DNA of 64,000 nucleotides. Origin: an uncultured Alphaproteobacteria bacterium. GTDB taxonomy: Bacteria; Pseudomonadota; Alphaproteobacteria; UBA8366; GCA-2717185. Under the pieces are notes generated by a model that made no database searches, was not told the origin of the DNA, and was given only the letters and a program-made list of their open reading frames with translations. A program made the translations under genes and the position numbers. Within the stretch, counting starts at the first letter, position 1. Each line of letters starts with the position of its first letter. Of this stretch, positions 44,811 to 53,760 are shown one piece after another. The stretch is from assembly GCA_943788635.1 (NCBI GenBank), contig CALSRA010000003.1, positions 1-64,000 of the forward strand, read 5' to 3'.

Positions 44811-45728
44811 AAATAAAGTCAAATTTGAAAAAATATCCGTCCTTTTAGATGATGTTCCCAACGAATTGCTTCCACTCTCTGGATTAACTACCGCCGTACG
44901 GAAATCTGTTCTCGTCGGGCAATTAATCGATAGCATTCGTAGGATAGAATATCTTAGGGTAATTTCTGTTAGAGCAAAGTCGCCGAGTCTCCATACGCCT
45001 TATTCTGGGAGTTTTGAGCCTTTTAGTGGTTCAGCATTGATGCATAAAACAGGACGAACTGACGATGCCTTTTGGCTAGTTTGCCTTGCCACTCACTTCG
45101 GCAAGCACAAGATTGACGGCTGGAACCTTACCGAAGATTTTTACGGTCGATTCGCGCAAGGGGGCATTTGGGAGTGGGCTGCTGCAAAAAAGGATCCAGA
45201 TGCGGTTTCAATCTGGTTAGCGGCAGTCTATCCTCATATTACGAGTGTTGGGGCGCTCTAGGCGTTTCGGCAACCATCGTAAATTCGAAACCCTAAAGCC
45301 AGGATTAAAGGGTACTGGCCATGCTGTGAAAACCTACATCCAATGGATTGAACAGTATGGCTCCCATCAGGCTTTAATTGATAATGTACACAAACGGGTT
45401 GGGCAAAACCCCAAAGAGGTTTTCGCGTATCTTTATAAGGAACTCGACAAGGTTTCCAAGCTTGGGCGTCTCGGAAAATTTGATCTTTTGTGCAACCTGA
45501 GCAATCTTTTGATCGCGCCAATTTTACCGGACAACGCATATATCGCTGATCTCAACTGGCCCTAAAGCTGGCGCGAAATTACTATTCGGAAATCAATTGA
45601 ATGCTAAGAGTCTTGAGGCATCCTGCGTGAAATTAGCCGACCACCTTAATGTCAGCCCGCAGGTAATAGAGGATTCGTTGTGCAATTGGCAAAAAAGCCC
45701 GGACAAATATATTTACTTTCGGGGTTGA
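44788..45728 (+). pseudogene. Alpha-glutamyl/putrescinyl thymine pyrophosphorylase clade 3-like protein, two frameshifts
   Basis: ATG 44788 lies inside the end of the ThyA-like gene. Three frames join into one protein of about 313 residues: MHKTGRTDDAFWLVCLATHFGKHKIDGWNLTEDFYG (to about 45240), then RRFGNHRKFETL...GTGHAVKTYIQWIEQYGSHQALI...FDLLCNLSNLLIAPILPDNAYIADL (to about 45555), then GPKAGAKLLFGNQLNAKS...VIEDSLCNWQKSPDKYIYFRG to TGA 45726. I recognise this set from the predicted base-hypermodification family related to DNA glycosylases; that assignment is from memory. Related clades act on hydroxymethyluracil-derived DNA bases. The two one-base shifts would kill it unless they are read errors. 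It overlaps the convergent XRE-ImmA gene by 15 bp. Confidence 0.65.
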
Positions 45729-46819
45729 TCTGTCCAGCGGTATCGACGCTTTAGGTGCTGCATTTGGTTGAATCGGATGATTCCTTCATGTTGGAGTTGT
45801 CCGACAATTAATCCCGGCGCGACCCCCAACTTTTTTTGCAAAGTTGATAATCAAAAATCTTGAGTTACTAAGTGATAAAAATTCTTCACGGTGCTCCATT
45901 GGTACAATTATACTAGCGGCGTATTCATTCGCTTCCTGTTCGCATTCATCTTCTTCCGTTTCCGAGCTTTCTAAAATAGGCATTTTATCGTAGTGATGTA
46001 ACAGATGTGCTATTTCATGAAACAATGTGAACCAAAATTGATCATCCGATAAATAGCGAAAGCTGAGTTGAATATGTGGGATGTTATTTGAAAAAATACG
46101 GATTGCACCACTCGCAGTGCACCCAATAGGTGCTCTCACAATTGCAAATTTTACCCTGGCTGCAGCAAATAATTCTTTCAGTTTTGGCAAAAACAATTCA
46201 GGACTTTTATACCATGTTAAGCGCCGAAAATGCCGAAGTTGGCTTCTTAGAACACTTGGTGACCATTTCGGCGACCTTATCGTGCTGTGTCTCAATCTCG
46301 CCTTGACGAAGCCACGCCGTCGTTTTTATCTCGCACGATGCGAATGATGTTGAGCGTCGATAGGCTGCATGTTGAAAGGTATTTTCATATCTTCCTTGCC
46401 ACTGCGCGAGTGATGAAACGCCAAAAAATGTTAAGCATTCCGTGATCTGCTCGTCCTTTGACCGTACCCTGTCAATCCACCCGAATTTCTGCATATCTCT
46501 TATGAGGAAGCCGATTCAGAAGTTCGGCAAGGCTGTTAACATTGGCGTTCTCGGGCGATGCTATGCTGGCTCGGTAATCGTGTTCTCTTGCAAGCCAAAA
46601 CGATTCCGAAGCACCTAGAGTGGTTGCTAATTGATTCGCTAAGATTCTATCGATTGCGTGAACACCATCTAGAAGTTTCTGCGCCACGGCTAAAGGTCGC
46701 CCAATTTTATGAGCAAATTGCTCGATCGTCAGTTCTCGTTCTTCAAGGATAGTCAATATTGTGTTGCCGGGGGGGGATACCCAGTCAGGTTTTTCCATGA
46801 TTTCGTCATCTAACATCAT
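45714..46819 (-). pseudogene. XRE-ImmA/IrrE metallopeptidase (HigA-like antitoxin fusion), three frameshifts
   Basis: Pieces in changing frames form one protein of about 368 residues. The N-terminal part (46819-46480) is a Cro/CI helix-turn-helix: GNTILTILEERELTIEQFAHKIGRPLAVAQKLLDGVHAI..LANQLATTLGASESFWL. The middle (46494-46250) continues FGWIDRVRSKDEQITECLTFFGVSSLAQWQGRY. The C-terminal peptidase domain has FTLFHEIAHLLHHYD, the HExxH zinc motif, and EQEANEYAASIIVP. The last shift, in a run of A and G at about 45835, cuts off VGVAPGLIVGQLQHEGIIRFNQMQHLKRRYRW, which ends at TAA 45714. Such proteins repress and neutralise HigB-type toxins. The toxin-like gene lies just upstream, overlapping. 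Confidence 0.75.
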
Positions 46820-47114
46820 TGATCCCCATCACCTTTACTCGTCCTACCGTAGACCAGTCGTAGATGTTGCCATCTTCGGCAGCCGTATAGTTTGGGGCCA
46901 TTAGAATCGAAATGAGATCCGGGACGGTAAGCGTACACAAATTTCCTTCGAAAATTACCTGACCTACCGGAAGCTCAAACACGTTACTTGCTGCCTGAAT
47001 ATCAGAATGCCGTGCCTGCATAGAGACTGCTGCCTCTTTCCCCAAATACTTTATTGCAACAGAAGAGTGAAAGCAAATTTCTTGGAGGATTTGGGAGTTG
47101 TATGAAATTAACAA
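46806..47114 (-). CDS. HigB/RelE-superfamily toxin-like protein
   Basis: A 102-residue frame from TTG 47114, preceded by GAGAG. It has the pattern of the Killer/HigB family: an N-terminal basic helix with KYLGKEAAVSMQARHSDIQAASNVFELP, a central strand region, and the C-terminal DWSTVGRVKVMGINDV that matches the usual W-x-x-V-x-x-V-x-I-x-x-I-x-D ending. HigB proteins are ribosome-dependent mRNA interferases. Several of the basic residues expected in the active centre are not obvious in the middle part, so activity is uncertain. It overlaps the start of the XRE-ImmA gene, the order typical of HigBA pairs, and is intact. Confidence 0.6.
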   Translation of the reverse strand: MLISYNSQILQEICFHSSVAIKYLGKEAAVSMQARHSDIQAASNVFELPVGQVIFEGNLCTLTVPDLISILMAPNYTAAEDGNIYDWSTVGRVKVMGINDVR

Positions 47115-47662
47115 AATTTTCTCTCTATACTGCCCAACTATACTTAAATTATTAGTTGGCGCAGGGTCAAGAGACGCTATTTCTTTCTAAAAGACCTTAA
47201 CTAACCAGATTCGAACGGACAATACGCATTATTTTTCATTCTTTTTCTAGGCGTGCGATTGAGAGGGGGACGGGCAGTTTTGACGTTTACCTCGTCTCAT
47301 ACCGTCTGTTCGGTTGTCAACTCTCGCTCCTTCGACACGCGGTCGAGGCCTTCAAAAATAATATCGATAGCATTGTCGTCGAATGGGCGCGTCTCGCCGC
47401 TGATATCCGCTGTGCGCGGGGCGGATTCCTGCCCTAGGTGCAGGAATCCCGCGATCAATTTTACGGCGATAGTGCACTATTTTGGTCGTAATTCATTCTC
47501 CGTCAGGCGGTAGCTGGGGCGGACCTCGCGGAAGTGCCGGTTTCTCCCCGTCAAAACAATCCCCCCGGTTGATCTCCCCCACCCCCCCGCCGGTAAGCTT
47601 CGCGCGTCCCTTCGGGGGCGCTGTATCTTGTGACATTGTGACCATGGCTTCGGGGGAGGCGA
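47115..47662. other. 548-bp gap at the right edge of the island
   Basis: The first 130 bp are AT-rich like the island, then composition rises near 47250. On the minus strand a 53-codon frame (TTG 47458 to TGA 47297) ends NAIDIIFEGLDRVSKERELTTEQTV with good codon character. It may be a small protein or the tail of a lost gene. CCTGCCCTAGGTGCAGG at 47429-47445 is a short palindrome. ATTCGAAC at 47209 resembles a tRNA T-loop, but no arms pair around it. Nothing else is recognised. Confidence 0.3.
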
Positions 47663-48886
47663 ATGATGACCGGACAGACGGGACCGCTGGCGGGGATTCG
47701 GGCCGTGACGTGTTCGACGGCGCAGGCGGGCACGGTGCCCTATATGCTGATGGCCGACCTGGGCGCCGAGGTGATCAAGATCGAGGCGCCGGGCGCCGGG
47801 GATCATTCGCGTACGGCGGGGGAGCTGCTGGGGGAGAACGGGGAGATTTCGTCGTTCTTTGAAACCAACAACCGTGGCGTGAAGAGCCTGACCCTGAACC
47901 TGAAAAGCGATGAGGGGCGGGCGATCCTGTACAAGCTGGTCGAGCAGGCGGATGTGTTCGGGCAGAACTTCCGGCCCAGCGCGGCCGAACGCAACGGCTT
48001 TGACTACGAGACGCTGAAGAAGATCAACCCGAAGATCGTCTATGCCTCCGTGTCCGGCTACGGGCAATTGGGGCCCGAGGCGGACCTGCCCGGGACCGAT
48101 GCGGTCGGGCAGGCGCTGAGCGGCATCGCCGAGGCGTATTCGGCGCCGGGCCAGCAGATGCGCACCGGCGTGGTGTCCGTCGCCGACGAATCATGCGCCA
48201 TGCTGACCTTCGGCGGGTTGCTGGCGGCGCTGATCCATGCGCGCACCACCGGGGTCGGGCAGAAGGTCGAAACCTCGCTGGTCGGCAGTGCGGTGCGGCT
48301 GATGGGCTGGACCATGACCACGACCATGTGGCGCGACAAGAACCCGATCACCGGCGCGCGAATCAACGGCACCCGCGACATGCCCGGCATCGCCGCCAGT
48401 TTCAATGATATTAACGGCAAGCCATTGGTTTTCCAGCTTGATCACCGGCACTGGAAACAGGCGATGGATGCGCTGGGTTTCTGGGACACGCTGGCGGAAC
48501 GCGGCGCCAGCGACCTTGGCCTGGCGCTGGAAAGTGCGGCGGCGAAGGACCTGATCCTGGGGACGCTGGCGGAGCTGTTTGCGACCGGGCCGCGCGACCG
48601 CTGGGTGGAGATCCTGCGCGGGGCGGATATCGTTTCGGCGCCGATCAACACGCTGCTGGAAGCCTCGAACGACCCCAATGTGCTGGCCAACGGCTATATC
48701 GACGAGGTCGAATACCCCGAGTTGGGTAAGAGCCTGAAGGTGCATGGCTCGCCCTGGCAGTTTTCCGAAACCCCGCCGGTGCTGGGCCGCGCGCCGAAGC
48801 TGGGCGAGCACAATGCCGAGGTGCTGGAAGGGCTGGGATTCAGCGCCGCGGAAATCGCCGGATTGACGGCGCGCAAGATCATCTGA
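47663..48886 (+). CDS. CaiB/BaiF family CoA-transferase
   Basis: A 407-residue class III CoA-transferase. GPLAGIRAVTCSTAQAGTVPYMLMADLGAEVIKIEAPGAGDHSR is the family N-terminus. The NNRGVKSLTLNLKSDEGR and GYGQLGPEADLPGTDAVGQALSG segments follow; the Asp in the latter region corresponds to the catalytic aspartate loop. The C-terminus has APINTLLEASNDPNVLANGYIDEVEYPELG. It moves CoA between carboxylic acids such as formate, oxalate, succinate or carnitine derivatives. It precedes a tripartite tricarboxylate transporter in the same direction, which suggests that it activates the imported acid. ATG 47663 and 47666 are both possible. Confidence 0.85.
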   Translation: MMTGQTGPLAGIRAVTCSTAQAGTVPYMLMADLGAEVIKIEAPGAGDHSRTAGELLGENGEISSFFETNNRGVKSLTLNLKSDEGRAILYKLVEQADVFGQNFRPSAAERNGFDYETLKKINPKIVYASVSGYGQLGPEADLPGTDAVGQALSGIAEAYSAPGQQMRTGVVSVADESCAMLTFGGLLAALIHARTTGVGQKVETSLVGSAVRLMGWTMTTTMWRDKNPITGARINGTRDMPGIAASFNDINGKPLVFQLDHRHWKQAMDALGFWDTLAERGASDLGLALESAAAKDLILGTLAELFATGPRDRWVEILRGADIVSAPINTLLEASNDPNVLANGYIDEVEYPELGKSLKVHGSPWQFSETPPVLGRAPKLGEHNAEVLEGLGFSAAEIAGLTARKII

Positions 48887-49006
48887 CGTTGTGCGTTGCA
48901 GCGTACGGGATGTTTGACAGAAGGGCTGCAACTTGGCTTACTCCCACGCGGATAAAACGCTCGCAATACAAGAAGCGTAATCTTCAATCTCAAGGGAGGA
49001 ACAAGG

Positions 49007-49966
49007 ATGAAACACCTTACAACTCTGGCGCTGGCTGCGGCCGGCGCGGCGTTCGCCGTAATCGGCGCGGTCGCCGAAGATTTTCCGTCGAAAACGATTG
49101 AGGTCGTGACCCATGCCGGTGCCGGCGGCGGGACGGACGTCAACAGCCGCATGATGATGCTGCGCGGACGGCGCACGATCGGCGACATGGTCGTGGTCAA
49201 CAAGCGGGGCGGGCCGAGCGGCGCGCTGGCGATGCAGTATTTCAAGACACGCCCGGCCGATGGCCACACGATCATGACCTTTACCAACGGTCATGCGCTG
49301 ACCATTGCCCTGGGCAAGAGCGACCTGAAGATCGAGGATATGCGGCCGCTGGCGCGTGGAACCAATGATCCGCAGCTGCTGATGGTGAGCTGCAAGGCGT
49401 CGCCCTACAAGAATTCGGACGAATTCCTGGCCGGCGCGCGCAAGACCAAGCTGAAATACGGCACCACCAATATCGGCGGGCTGGACCACATCACCGCCTA
49501 TATCTTTGCCAAGCGGGCCGGTGCGCCGGATCCGGTTATCGTACCGTTCAAGGGCGGCGGCGAACTGGCGACGCAGCTTGTTGCGGGGTCCATCGATGTC
49601 GGCGTGCTGAACCTGTCGGAAGCCTCCGCACAGATCGAAGCGGGCGATATCTGCCCGATGCTTGTGCTGGATGAAGGCCGCATGGCGCCGATCCCCGATG
49701 TGAAGACCGCCAAGGAATTGGGCGTCAATGTTGTCTTCGCGACGGTGCGCGGCTTCGTCACCCATGCGGGCGTGCCGGATGACCGGGCGAAGAAGATGGA
49801 AGACGGCATGCTGAAGTCGATGAGCCACAGCGTTTATCAGGCTTATCTGGTGTCGTCGGGCCTCGACAATACCTCGGTGCTGGGCGCGGATGCCTGGGGC
49901 AAGCAGATGAAGCAGCTGCTGGCAGACCTGATCCCGGCCGCGAAGGAAATGGGTCTGGTCAAATAG
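49007..49966 (+). CDS. tctC: Tripartite tricarboxylate transporter substrate-binding protein
   Basis: A 319-residue Bug/TctC-type periplasmic receptor. The signal peptide is MKHLTTLALAAAGAAFAVIGAVAEDFP. The mature start PSKTIEVVTHAGAGGGTDVNSRMM carries the conserved Gly-rich ligand loop. KLKYGTTNIGGLDHITAYIFAKRAG and VIVPFKGGGELATQLVAGSIDVGVLNLSEA are typical for the family. It captures a carboxylate and hands it to TctAB. GGGAGGAACAAGG before ATG 49007 is a strong ribosome site. It heads tctC-tctB-tctA, with 25 bp to tctB. The ligand cannot be told, but the CoA-transferase upstream fits a di- or aromatic carboxylate. Confidence 0.85.
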   Translation: MKHLTTLALAAAGAAFAVIGAVAEDFPSKTIEVVTHAGAGGGTDVNSRMMMLRGRRTIGDMVVVNKRGGPSGALAMQYFKTRPADGHTIMTFTNGHALTIALGKSDLKIEDMRPLARGTNDPQLLMVSCKASPYKNSDEFLAGARKTKLKYGTTNIGGLDHITAYIFAKRAGAPDPVIVPFKGGGELATQLVAGSIDVGVLNLSEASAQIEAGDICPMLVLDEGRMAPIPDVKTAKELGVNVVFATVRGFVTHAGVPDDRAKKMEDGMLKSMSHSVYQAYLVSSGLDNTSVLGADAWGKQMKQLLADLIPAAKEMGLVK

Positions 49967-49991
49967 GCCTGTCGCTTCGGAAGACCACGTC

Positions 49992-50532
49992 ATGAGCACG
50001 TCGACAGAATCCGGCCGGGCGGCGGAAACGCCGCCCGGTGCGGAAGCGGAAACGCTGACACCGGAAGAACGCGGCTGGGGGGGACTATGTCGTCCCCGCC
50101 GTGGTCTTCGTGTTCTGTGGCGTGGTGTCCGGGATTTCGCTGACCCTCGAGGAAGCGCTGCCGATCATGGTCGGCGATTCGATGCAGCCCCGGGTGTTCC
50201 CGATTTTCCTGATGGCGCTGATCGCGGTGCTGAATGTCGCGCTGATCGTCCAGATACTGGGCAGACCGCTGCCACGGCGTCTCTGGGAGCCGCGCCAGAC
50301 CTGGGTGAGTGCCCTGCTGCTGGGCGTGTTTTACCTGCTGACCGAAAATGTCGACATCATTCTGGCGCTGATCGCCGTGATGTTCACGCTCTGCCTGGTC
50401 TGGGGCGAGCGGCGGCTGTGGGTTGCGGCGCTGGTCGCGGTCGGTACGACGGTGGCGATTTTCTTTAGCTTCGATCTGTTGCTGGAAGTGCGCTTCCCGC
50501 GCGGGTTGTTTACTGACTGGTATTACGGGTAA
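49992..50532 (+). pseudogene. tctB: Tripartite tricarboxylate transporter small membrane subunit, one frameshift
   Basis: The frame from ATG 49992 (MSTSTESGRAAETPPGAEAE...TPEERGWG) breaks in the run of seven G at about 50079-50085. With six G it would read W-G-D-Y-V-V-P-A-V-V-F-V-F-C-G and join the frame that continues to TAA 50532: VFVFCGVVSGISLTLEEALP...QPRVFPIFLMALIAVLNVALIVQIL, then two more hydrophobic segments. The resulting protein of about 179 residues with four membrane helices fits TctB. A single homopolymer error is the simplest explanation, and the gene is probably whole in the organism. It lies between tctC and tctA. Confidence 0.78.
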
Positions 50533-50539
50533 CGACGTC

Positions 50540-52040
50540 ATGATCGAGCAAGCCGTCTCAGCCATGGCATCGGTGTTTACCGATCCCTATCTGCTGATGT
50601 TGATTCTCGTCACCACGATTGGCGGCGTCATCATCGGCGCGCTGCCCGGGTTGGGCGCGACGACCGGCGCGGCGCTGCTGCTGCCGTTTACCCCTGACGA
50701 TGGACCCCGTCGCGGCCATCACCGTGCTGACCACGATCTATGTCTCCGCGACGTTTGCCGGATCAATCACCGCCATTTTGATCAATACGCCCGGCACGGC
50801 GGCCGCCGCTGCCACATGCCTGGACGGGTTTCCGCTGGCCCAGCGCGGCGAGGCGGGACGCGCGCTCGGTATTGCCGTGGTCGCGAGCACCATTGGCGGC
50901 ATTTTTTCGGTCATCGTGCTGGCAATCGGCGCGCCGTTGCTGGCGCGGGTTGCCTATGAATTCCGGCCACCGGAATATTTCGCGCTGACGGTATTCGGGC
51001 TGTCCATGCTGGCCTCGATCAGCGAAGGCGGCTCGGTCAAGAATCTGATGGGCGGGTTGTTCGGCGTCTGGCTTGCCACAATCGGTGCCGATGCCACCAC
51101 CGGCGTTGAACGTTTCATGTTTGGCAATTACGAACTCTATCAGGGGCTGAACTTCATCCCCGTGCTGGTCGGCATGTTCGCGCTGAGTGAGCTGCTGGTG
51201 CAGTCCACGCGGCTGAACCAGATCATGGAACAGATATCCATGAAGGCGGTCAAGCTGCCCTCCATGGCCGACTACAAGAAGATATGGAAAACCGTGCTGC
51301 GGTCCTGCGGTATCGGCACCTTCATCGGTATCCTGCCGGCGGAGGGCGCGACGGTTGCCTCCATGATCGGTTATTCCGAAGCCAAGCGCTGGTCGAAGAC
51401 ACCGGAGGAATTCGGCAAGGGCGCGGTTGAAGGGGTCGCCGGCGCCGAAGCGGCCAACAATGCCGCAACCGGCGGCGCCATGGTGCCGACCATGGTATTG
51501 GGCATTCCCGGCAGCGGCACCACGGCGGTCATCCTGGTCGGGTTGCTGGTGCATGGTCTGCGCCCGGGGCCGCATCTGTTCACCGAACAGATCGACAAGG
51601 TGTATTCGATTTTCGGCGCCATGCTGGTCGCCAACATCATGTTCTTCGCGCTTGGCCTGTTCGCGGCGAAGCTGTTCGCGCGGGTCACGCTGGTGCCGAG
51701 CGGCATCCTGTGGCCCATCGTCTTCGCCTTCAGCGTGCTGGGCGCCTATTCGCTGGCCCAGTCGATGATCGACGTCTATATCGCGCTGGCCTTCGGGGTG
51801 ATCGGCTACCTGTTCCGGCGGTTCGGGTTCGCCATTGCGCCGGTCGCCATCGGGCTGATCCTGGGCGAGATGGTGGAAACCAATCTGCAGAATTCACTGA
51901 AAATGTTCGACGGCCAGTGGTGGCAGATCCCGCTACAGCCGCTGGCGGCATTCTTCCTGATCCTGGCGGTGCTGGGAATTTCCCAGCCCTATATTTTCAG
52001 CGCGTTAAAGCGGCGCAAGGACAAGAAGCAGGGGTCGTAA
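50540..52040 (+). pseudogene. tctA: Tripartite tricarboxylate transporter large permease, one frameshift
   Basis: ATG 50540, 7 bp after tctB. The first part reads VTTIGGVIIGALPGLGATTGAALLLPFT (the conserved G-x-x-x-G-A-x-P-G-x-G region), then the frame breaks at CCCC near 50692. With three C it would read L-P-F-T-L-T-M-D-P-V-A-A-I and join the frame running to TAA 52040. Further family segments are GSITAILINTPGTAAAAATCLDGFPLAQRGEAGRALG and GVAGAEAANNAATGGAMVPTMVLGIPGSGTTAVILVG. About ten helices and 500 residues are normal for TctA. As with tctB, a one-base read error in a short run is more likely than real loss. Confidence 0.82.
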
Positions 52041-52101
52041 GGCCTTGCTTTTTTCGGGATCGGCGGCACCAGGCGTATTTGCTGCCGCCGAACAACCGGG
52101 A

Positions 52102-52881
52102 TCAAGATGGGGTTGTTGATACCAGCCGCGCTTCCACCACACCGATATCGCCGAAATCGCCCACCAGTATGTCTCCTGGTGCGACACGGACCAGACCCGT
52201 GCAGGTTCCGGTCGACACGATATCGCCCGCGTCCAGCCCTTTGCTGGTGCGCTGGTTATTGGCGATCCAGTGGATAACGTTGACCGGATCGCCCAGCGCG
52301 TTTGCGCCGGTCCCACTGCTTTCCTGTGTGCCATTGCGGAGCAGGCCAACGGGCTGGGCCGGCAGGTCTAGGCTGCGCCAGTCGGTCACCACATCGCCTG
52401 TGATCAGCGCGACATTGGCGCCGCCATCAGCGGTGACCAGCAACCGGCCCGCGCCGGACAAGCCATCGCTGAGCCGCGTGCCGACGATTTCCAGTGCCGG
52501 GGCAACGCCATCGATTGCGGCAGCAGCTTCGTCCCGGGTGTAGGGCGTATCGCGCGGGGGCAGGGGGGCGCCGAGCCGCAGGGCGAATTCGGCCTCGACC
52601 CAAAGGTCATGTGCCGCATGCACCGGCACGGGGTCGCCAGACTGGAAACGGAACTGCGCCGGCACACGGGCGGCGCCTGGTTCGGTCGTGCCCAGTTTCT
52701 TCTGGGCCTCGGCCGAAGTCGAACCGACCTTCCAGGCATCGGAGTCGGCGCCGATCATGGCCGCGACCGCGCGCTGCAGCGCGTAGGCGTCCTCGAGCGT
52801 GGCCGGGTGATCGGCAGGGTCGGTACTGATACTGATGCCCTCGATCCGGGCGGCGGCGAGGCGCGTGGCAATGCTGATCAT
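52102..52881 (-). CDS. 2-keto-4-pentenoate hydratase family protein
   Basis: A 259-residue member of the fumarylacetoacetase-like hydratase/decarboxylase family (MhpD, DmpE, HpaH). Key stretches are DAYALQRAVAAMIGADSDAWKVGSTS, HDLWVEAEFALRLGAPLPPRD with the metal-binding E-x-E, the VAPALEIVGTRLSD segment, and GDIVSTGTCTGLVRVAPGDILVGDFGDIGVVEARL at the end. It hydrates 2-oxopent-4-enoates made by aromatic meta-cleavage or does a related reaction. It is on the opposite strand to the transporter genes, convergent with tctA. If it works with them, the imported compound may be an aromatic breakdown acid. The gap 52882-53271 to bfr holds promoter sequence only. Confidence 0.82.
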   Translation of the reverse strand: MISIATRLAAARIEGISISTDPADHPATLEDAYALQRAVAAMIGADSDAWKVGSTSAEAQKKLGTTEPGAARVPAQFRFQSGDPVPVHAAHDLWVEAEFALRLGAPLPPRDTPYTRDEAAAAIDGVAPALEIVGTRLSDGLSGAGRLLVTADGGANVALITGDVVTDWRSLDLPAQPVGLLRNGTQESSGTGANALGDPVNVIHWIANNQRTSKGLDAGDIVSTGTCTGLVRVAPGDILVGDFGDIGVVEARLVSTTPS

Positions 52882-53096
52882 GTTCTGTCTCCCGGGATGG
52901 GTGGCGGTGCGAGTATATCCTGCCCGGGATTCGCGGTCCCGGGAAAATTCGCATTGGCGTGCGGTCGGTCATTGTCCCTTTCAATGGCCCGCTCGCCGTG
53001 CGTGCTCTTCACTACATAGGGGAGGGAATAGGAAAAAAGACATAATTCGATGCGGCGTCGTGATTATCGAAGCGGTAATATGCTAAGTTATTAATT

Positions 53097-53115
53097 GAAA
53101 ACGATTATTATTCCC
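53097..53115. promoter_or_regulatory. Fur-box-like site upstream of bacterioferritin
   Basis: GAAAACGATTATTATTCCC matches 13 of 19 positions of the classical GATAATGATAATCATTATC box. It lies 157 bp before bfr in an AT-rich stretch. Iron control of bacterioferritin by Fur or Irr is usual in alphaproteobacteria. The site could also serve a promoter further downstream. Confidence 0.45.
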
Positions 53116-53271
53116 TTAATTTCGATATTGCTGAAAAAATAAGCTCGATAAACTATTGTATTTGCGAGTGACTGGCAGTGTCATCGGCTGTAATTCCTAG
53201 AAATATTTTTAATCATATGCTATCATTTGTGTACTCGGAAATGAATGGCCGACGAGCAGAGGAGAAGAGCG

Positions 53272-53751
53272 ATGAAGGGTGATCCCAAGATTATTGCGCA
53301 TTTGAATACGATTCTGAAAAACGAGCTGACGGCGATCAACCAGTACTTTCTGCATGCGAAGATGCTGAAGGACTGGGGCATTTCGGAGCTTGCCGAAGCC
53401 GTTAAGCACGAGTCGATTGACGAAATGAAGCACGCGGATGAATTGATGGAACGTACCCTGTTCCTTGAAGGGCTGCCCAATCTGCAGGATCTCGGCAAGC
53501 TGCGAATCGGCGAGAATATCGAGGAAATCCTGCGCTGCGACCTGGCGCTGGAAATGGATGCGCTGCCGGACCTGCGGGCGGCCATTGCCGATTGCGAACC
53601 GCTTGGCGATTACGTGACACGCGACATGCTGCGCAGCATCCTCGATTCAGAGGAAGAACATGTCGATTTTCTGGAAACCCAGTTCGATATGATCGCGCGC
53701 ATGGGCATCGAAAATTATGCCCAGCTCAACAGCGAGGCGGCAGAAAGCTAA
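53272..53751 (+). CDS. bfr: Bacterioferritin
   Basis: A 159-residue subunit of the 24-mer iron-storage shell. All ferroxidase ligands are in their standard places: Glu18, Glu51, His54, Glu94, Glu127 and His130. The haem-binding Met52 is also present, so this is a true haem bacterioferritin. ATG 53272 is chosen because GAGGAGAAG stands in front; the frame upstream to 53245 lacks support. A Fur-like site lies in the promoter region. The partner ferredoxin Bfd, which releases the iron, is encoded about 1.7 kb away on the other strand and also has a Fur-like site, so the two are probably regulated in opposite senses by iron. Confidence 0.93.
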   Translation: MKGDPKIIAHLNTILKNELTAINQYFLHAKMLKDWGISELAEAVKHESIDEMKHADELMERTLFLEGLPNLQDLGKLRIGENIEEILRCDLALEMDALPDLRAAIADCEPLGDYVTRDMLRSILDSEEEHVDFLETQFDMIARMGIENYAQLNSEAAES

Positions 53752-53760
53752 ACCTGCCGC

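Noticed and set aside
46806..47114. Adding the HigB-like gene and ThyA-like module as one anti-phage system
   Set aside because: They are on opposite strands and convergent, with no shared promoter. Co-location in one island is the only link.
47200..47225. tRNA T-loop-like sequence as an island attachment site
   Set aside because: ATTCGAAC is present, but the flanking bases do not form a T-stem, and no acceptor, D or anticodon arms can be drawn on either strand.
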